From Pleurodeles waltl (Eukaryota > Chordata > Amphibia > Caudata > Salamandridae): a stretch of DNA of 64,000 nt. The position numbers and the translations under genes were made by a program. Of this stretch, positions 59,064-64,000 are shown one piece after another; position 1 is the first letter of the stretch; every line of letters begins with the position of its first letter. The stretch spans positions 1,576,572,049 to 1,576,636,048 of the forward strand of contig NC_090445.1 in NCBI RefSeq assembly GCF_031143425.1, read 5' to 3'. The notes under the pieces are model-generated. The model had not been told where the DNA came from. It was given only the letters and a program-made list of their open reading frames with translations, and did not search any database.

Positions 59064-60090
59064 TGAAGTTTATGTGCAGGGGGAGGCTGTTCCAGGCTTT
59101 TGGGTAGGAGAAGAAGCTTCCTCCTGCTCTGGGGGGTTGTATATGGGGGTTATGGGCCAGTGCAAGGGAGGCGTGGGTGTCTGGAGGATTTGTGAAATCT
59201 CGGGCGGTAGTTGATGTAAGTGGGTCCGGAGTTGTGCAGGGCCTTGAACGCATGGGTGTGGAGCTTTACCTGGCATCTCTTCTGCACCAGGAGCCAGTGG
59301 AGGTTTTTGAGATGGGGGAGATGTGGGTGCGAAGAAGGATATCCAGGATGAGTCTTGCTGTGGTGTTCTGGATGGTTCGAAACATTTGAACTAGGTGGAC
59401 CTCAATTCCCACATAGAGAGTGTTTCTGTAGTCCAGTGAACTGGTGATGAGGGCTTGGGTGATGTTGCGTCTCAGGTTTTGGGGAAGCCACTTGAAAATT
59501 TTGTGTAACATGCGCAGAATGAAGAAGCAAGAGGATGATACTGCATTGACTTGGGACCTCATAGTTAGTTTGCTCCCCAGGATGATGGCAAGATTCTTAG
59601 GGTGCTCAGCTTAGGTTGGAGTGTACCCCAGTTCTGTGGGTCACCAGGAGGTGTCTCAGGGGAAGTTTTTGCGGCCGAAGATCAACACTTCAGTCCTGTC
59701 TGTGTTAAATTTGAGGCAGTTATTCCTCATCCAATTGGCGATGCTGGTAATGCACCGGTGGAAGTTGGTTCTGGCAGCAGAGCGGGTGAAGTTTTCGGAT
59801 AGGGAGAAGATGAGTTGCGTGTCATTGGCATAGGATATGATGTTGAGTCTGTGGGATCTGAGTATGTTGGCAAGGGGGGGGACACATAGATGTTGGAGAG
59901 AGTGGGGCTGAGTGATGAGCCCTGAAGGACTCCCCATGGATGATAGGTTTGGATTTGGAGGTGAAGTGTGGAAGGTGTGCTCTGTCAGTGAGGAAGGAAG
60001 CAATCCATCTGAGGGTGACTCTTTGGATGCCTATGGCATGAAGTCTGGCTATGAGCCTGTGATGGGAGACGGTGTCGAAGGCTGCTTCAT
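59064..60090 (-). mobile_element. L2-like LINE fragment, tail to tail with the SINE
   Basis: Read on the minus strand from about 60090: a frameshifted GVLQGSSLSPTLSNIYV block (60000-59880, frame lost at a C-run), then IISYANDTQLIFSLS with Tyr-Ala-Asn-Asp at 59832-59821. WMRNNCLKFNTDRTEVLIF, QVNAVSSSCFFILRMLHKI, LITSSLDYRNTLYV and PKAWNSLPLHI near 59070 follow. The second position of the catalytic YADD is Asn instead of Asp, so the RT was dead even apart from the frameshifts. It lacks the endonuclease and 5' RT blocks and also the 3' UTR. Confidence 0.85.
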
Positions 60091-60500
60091 CTTCTCAGTC
60101 CACAGTGCAAAATATCCAAAACCCGAAAAGCCTAAAAATGCAGGTAGTGGGGTGTATTTGTCGAGGAAGACACTCTGACATTACTTTCCTTTTAAAAGAG
60201 TCTCAAAGCTATCCAGGTCTTCAAAATCAAAATAAAATTCAAAACCATCTAGAACCCAAAATACACTAAAAATTCAAAAACCATTCCAGGAGAACTGAAA
60301 AAATGAAGATGGGAGTTGTGCTTGTCAGGTGAGACATCCAAGAACCCCCTTCTCCACTTAAATCCATGGTCTTCAACTTCATCCATCTCCAAACATACAA
60401 GTCCAAAACCATCCAAATCCTGAAAACACATGGTAGTAGGGCACATTGTCATGGACGCTGACACTCCTTTCTACCTACCTTTCTAAGTAGCTTTAATGAT
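60091..60500. other. AT-rich region with repeated AAACCATC words
   Basis: AAAACCATCTAGAACCC, AAAAACCATTCCAGG and AAAACCATCCAAATCC occur at intervals, suggesting a degenerate tandem repeat. No gene was identified. It ends at the TAT before Harbinger copy 2. Confidence 0.4.
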
Positions 60501-61103
60501 TATGGCCCTCATTATAACATTGGCGGTAAAAGGCGCTTACCACCGTGCAGAAGACCGCCAAAACACCGCCGCGGAATTCCGCCACAGCTATTATGACACA
60601 CATCTCGGAATCCGCCGAAATTCAGACGCCCACACAACTCCGCCACACCAAAGGTCAGTGATAAACTGGCGAAAGCAATTCCTCCACCGTCACGCCAACA
60701 GAAACACGCCCATGCTATCACGACCCACGAATCCATGCGGCGGTCTTTCAACCGCGGTATTCCATTGGCGGTACACACCACTGCGCTCAAAATACACACA
60801 CATCTCCAAAACACCACCACATTGGACAATTCAAAATACACACACCTGAGACACATACAAACACCACTCCCACATACCCAACACAATATAAAACACACAC
60901 CCACATCACCCACAAACCGCTACGACCACAATTCACGGACGAAGGCCAGATAGACAGAGAGCACAGCAACGGAGAACCCCACCACACAGAGGCACACAAC
61001 ACCATCCCCCATACAACATTACACGCAGAAAACACCACACACCACTACACATCAACACACACATCAACACTTACATCACCCCACACATCACCCACACCAC
61101 CCC

Positions 61104-62631
61104 ATGTCACGCCAAAGACATCCTCGGTTTTCCGAGGAGGAGCTCAGGGTCATGGTGGAGGAAATCCTACGGGTAGAGCCACAGCTATTTGGCTCACAGG
61201 TGCAGCACACATCCATAGCCAGGAAGATGGAGCTATGGCAAAAAATCGTGGACAGGGTCAACGCTGTGGGACAGCATCCAAGAAATTGGGAGGACATCAG
61301 GAAGAGGTGGAACGACCTACGGGGGAAGGTGCGTTCAGTGGTCTCCAGGCACAACATCGTGGTACAGCGGACTGGCGGCGGACCCCCACCTCCTCCCCCA
61401 CAACTAACAACATGGGAGGAGCAAGTCTTGACCATCATGCATCCAGAGGGCCTCGGAGGAGTCGGTGGAGGAATGGACACTGGTAAGTCAAATCTCAACT
61501 ATCATATCCCCCACCCTACCTGCATGCTATCACACACCCCCACCCTCACCCCCTCCCCTAACACTCACACTCCTCACTAATGTCCTAATAACACAAACCA
61601 CTCATCCCAACACCAAGCCCTGCATGACACAACTAAGCATGGTCACCCCTCACCAAAGCATGCTCACTGCACATACCCAGAACAACCCCCTAACCATCAT
61701 CACACAAACCCCCACACAGGAATGCTTGCACTGGGGTACACAAACACCCACCCATTGCACACCATTACACACACACATGCAATAATCATGCTCTTATATC
61801 CCTGCAGGACCACTAAGGAACGTCACCACACCGGAGGGTCCAGACAACTCCACTCCACCCATAGAAGAGGCCCACAGTGACGACAGCAGCTCTGCCCTAC
61901 TGGATCCTGATGACCAGCCCGGACCATCGTGGGCCTCGGGACAGTCGGTTCCCCTTGCACAGGCACAGCCCAACACTGACTTTCCACCCTCTGGTAACAC
62001 CAGCACAGCACCCACCCAGCGGGCCCATACCTCCGTACCCAGAACACGTCAATCAGCGGTGTGTCCACCACTACAGGGAACCCAGGATAACCCACCACCC
62101 CAACAACAACAGGGACCTGGGGGCAGTGGTAGTGGGCACACGGTCCAGGGGACGGAGGCACAGGAACACAGGGGAACTGGGAGGGCTGCTGTGCGACAGG
62201 GGGCGGACAGACCAAGGGAACCCACTCTCCACGAGGCCCTATCCTCCATCATGGGAGCATACCACCACTCCCAGGAGACGATGTCGACGGTCCTGGCCAA
62301 GTTTCAGGAGACCCAGCGCATGCAGGAGGAGCAGTATTTTGGGTTCAGGGAAGAGCTCAGAACCATCAGCTCCGCCCTGGGCCCCATTGTAGGGGTGCTG
62401 AAGGACATCCAAAAGACCGTGAGGGACACCGTGGCATTCCAAGGGGCCCCTGACACTAGCCAGGACGATGAACTGCCCACCACCTCCGCCGGCGCTAGTG
62501 GACAGGACACCCCGCCACAGGACCACCACACCAGCACCCCACCCCCTGCAGACAGACAACCACCACGCAAGCGGTCCCTGAGATCCAGGAACAGGACAGA
62601 GCAAGATGGCAAGACCCCCGCCAGGAAATGA
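61104..62631 (+). CDS. Myb/SANT-like Harbinger DNA-binding protein, intact across one intron
   Basis: Exon 1 is 61104-61482 and exon 2 is 61808-62631. The intron has GTAAGT at 61483 and CCCTGCAG ending at 61807. Joining gives 1203 nt in one uninterrupted frame, 400 codons plus stop. Residues about 1-85 form the Myb/SANT-like trihelix (HPRFSEEELRVMVEEIL, ARKMELWQKIVDRV, DIRKRWNDLRGKVRS). A poly-Pro linker and LTTWEEQVLTIMHPEG follow. Exon 2 is Ser/Thr/Gln/Pro-rich. A predicted helical segment (REPTLHEALSSIMGAYHHSQ through IGVLKDI-like residues) may mediate oligomerisation. The basic end is PPRKRSLRSRNRTEQ. In the Harbinger family this partner brings the transposase to the TIRs and the nucleus. 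Copy 1 carries the same gene with three stops. AATAAA lies at 62819. Confidence 0.9.
61483..61807 (+). other. Intron of the Myb/SANT-like gene, copy 2
   Basis: The 325-bp intron has donor CTG|GTAAGT and acceptor CCCTGCAG|GA. The interior is C/A-rich. Copy 1 has the matching intron at 9068-9407 (340 bp) with the same phase 1 position, which supports both splice sites. Confidence 0.85.
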
Positions 62632-62818
62632 GACCACCCTGATTGTCCTCCCACTGTCCCACTTTGTTACCCTGTCCATACTGAAACTGCCCCAGCTCCA
62701 CTTCCTATGCCCATATGGGCAGTGCACCTGTGTGACCAATGGACTGGACTCTGCCATGGACATTCCTCCACCATCCCCCATCACCATATTACTACCTCCC
62801 TCCATTTTTGGGCACTTA

Positions 62819-62824
62819 AATAAA
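62819..62824 (+). promoter_or_regulatory. Polyadenylation signal, Myb-like gene copy 2
   Basis: AATAAA 188 bp after the stop codon, at the position equivalent to 10421-10426 in copy 1. Confidence 0.65.
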
Positions 62825-62831
62825 CACCCTT

Positions 62832-63114
62832 GAACCACAAAACAATCTGGAGTCAGTCTGTGATTTGGTAAATATGTATTATCAATAACAGTGTCAAAAT
62901 GCGTTTCCAATTGTAAAGCCAACATACCTATGTCACACATCACAAGTCGTTGAAGGATGCAAGCAGATGACACACGTTGCTAACCACACCTGTGAAACCG
63001 TAATAGAAAGGTACAACTCAGTGACCAAATACTGCTATGAAATGACAGACAGGATAGAGGTAGAAGTGTGAAAGTGAATGTAATGGTAAAAAGAAAACTG
63101 TTCTCACCTGTGTG
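62832..63114. other. Convergent intergenic gap of Harbinger copy 2
   Basis: This short AT-rich space lies between the 3' ends of the Myb-like and transposase genes. ACACAGGTGAGAAC (minus strand, near 63105) is a donor-like sequence just after the transposase stop. It matches a donor-like ACAGGTAGG at the same place in copy 1, so a downstream transposase exon may have existed. Confidence 0.45.
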
Positions 63115-64000
63115 TCACCGGAAATATTGCTGTATGACTGACTCCCTGTTGTCTATGTCTTTTTCCTCAGCGTCCTCCTCATCACAGTCCACAGGCTCCA
63201 CAGGCTCCACAGCTGCCACAACACCGCCATCTGGACCATCCTCCTGCAGAAAAGGCACTTGGCGTCGCAAAGCAAGATTGTGAAGCATCGAGCAGGCGAT
63301 GATGATCTGGCACACCTTCTTCGGTGAGTAGAATAGGGAACCACCTGTCATATGGAGGCACCTGAACCTGGCCTTCAGGAGGCCGAAGGTGCGTTCGAAC
63401 ACCCTCCTAGTCTGCCCATGGGCCTCATTGTAGCGTTCCTCTGCCATGGTCCTGGGATTCCTCACTGAGGTCAATAGCCAGGACAGGTTGGGGTAACCAG
63501 AGTCCCCTAATAGCCACACACGGTGCCTCTGGAGTTGACCCATCATATAAGGGATGCTGCTATTGCGCAGGATGTAGGCGTCATGCACTGAGCCAGGGAA
63601 CATAGCATTTACCTGCGAGATGTACTGGTCTGCCAAACATACCATCTGTACATTAATCAAATGATAACTCTTCCTGTTCCTGTACACCTGTTCACTGGGG
63701 GGACCAGAGCTACATGGGTCCCATCAATAGCACCTATGATGTTGGGGATATGTCCAAGGGCATAGAAGTCACCTTTCACTGTACCAAATCCTCCACGTGA
63801 GGGAAAACGATGTAGCTCCTTACGTGTTTCAGCAGGGCAGACAACACTCTGGACAACACGTTGGAAAACATAGGCTGGGACATCCCTGATGCCATGGCCA
63901 CTGTTGTCTGAAAAGACCCACTTGCAAGGAAATGGAGCACTGACAGCACCTGCACGTCAGGGGGGATTCCTGTGGGATGGCGGATTGGTGACATCAGGTC
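63115..64000 (-). pseudogene. Harbinger DDE transposase, copy 2, frameshifted and partial
   Basis: A HARBI1-type nuclease reading off the window edge. Visible order: MSPIRHPTGIPPDVQVLSVL, HFLASGSFQTTVAMASGMSQ, SYIVFPHVEDL, (frameshift near 63783), HIPNIIGAIDG with the first Asp (63723-63725), (frameshift near 63699 in a C-run), VQMVCLADQYIS, PGSVHDAYIL, GDSGYPNLSW with the second Asp (63502-63504), VFERTFGLLKARF with the Glu (63394-63396), then LHNLALRRQVPFLQED and an acidic tail. All three DDE positions are preserved. There is no intron in GDSGY, unlike copy 1. The stop TGA at 63115-63117 corresponds to CGA in copy 1, so the C-terminus may be shortened. The N-terminus is outside the window. 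Confidence 0.88.

Larger units (their letters stand above)
60501..64000. mobile_element. Harbinger copy 2, cut by the window end
   Basis: Starts GGCCCTCATTATAACATTGG at 60504, preceded by TAT at 60501-60503, and keeps the subterminal order of copy 1 (GGCGGTAAA, CGCTTACCACC, then ACACCGCCGCGG). Contains an intact Myb/SANT-like gene (61104-62631) and, convergently, a transposase running off the right edge. The right TIR is outside the window, so completeness and whether a second Myb-like gene follows cannot be judged. Confidence 0.85.

Noticed and set aside
63690..63705. Possible programmed ribosomal frameshift in the Harbinger transposases, since both copies change frame at the C-rich run after the first catalytic Asp (copy 1 near 11385).
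   Set aside because: The required shifts are opposite (one extra nucleotide in copy 1, one missing in copy 2). They look like independent homopolymer indels.

Overview
The window looks like repeat-rich nuclear DNA from a very large animal genome, most likely a salamander and plausibly the newt genus Pleurodeles. I recognise no host protein-coding exon. What can be read is almost entirely transposon-derived: PIF/Harbinger DNA transposons with their two protein types, L1/Tx1-like and L2-like LINEs plus another APE-type LINE, tRNA-headed CORE-SINEs whose tail matches the L2-like LINE, Harbinger-type MITEs, and a C-rich satellite. Published work on Pleurodeles waltl reports a large expansion of Harbinger elements carrying a Myb-like gene, which fits. 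The species assignment is an inference.

Layout: 1-8147 is unrecognised DNA apart from a CORE-SINE near 4196-4410. From 8151 to 17348 lies a 9.2 kb Harbinger element with matching terminal inverted repeats and a TAT target duplication. It holds a decayed Myb/SANT-like gene (+), a decayed DDE transposase (-), a second and different Myb/SANT-like pseudogene (+), minisatellites, and a truncated L2-like LINE nested near its right end. Next come a G-poor satellite (18586-21335), a MITE built from about a dozen consecutive hairpins (21657-22249), a diverged tandem repeat (24975-25940) and a MITE (26630-27543).

From 29400 to 40850 there are two LINEs: an L1/Tx1-like element that has lost most of its reverse transcriptase, then a nearly full-length APE-type LINE with two decayed ORFs. 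From 43690 to 53072 there are a SINE remnant, an L2-like reverse transcriptase fragment and three MITEs with clean 3-bp target duplications. At 55440-57750 an L1/Tx1-like fragment is interrupted by a 1.2 kb foldback insertion. At 58728-60090 a CORE-SINE and an L2-like LINE meet tail to tail. From 60504 to the window edge is a second Harbinger copy. Its Myb-like gene is intact across one intron (400 codons), but its transposase is frameshifted and runs off the end.

How the genes relate: Harbinger transposases act with an element-encoded Myb/SANT-like DNA-binding partner. In both copies the Myb-like gene and the transposase gene are convergent. In the first copy the transposase and the second Myb-like gene are divergent across about 460 bp of CpG-containing DNA, which may be a shared promoter. 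The MITEs have Harbinger-like ends and 3-bp duplications, so they were probably moved by such transposases.
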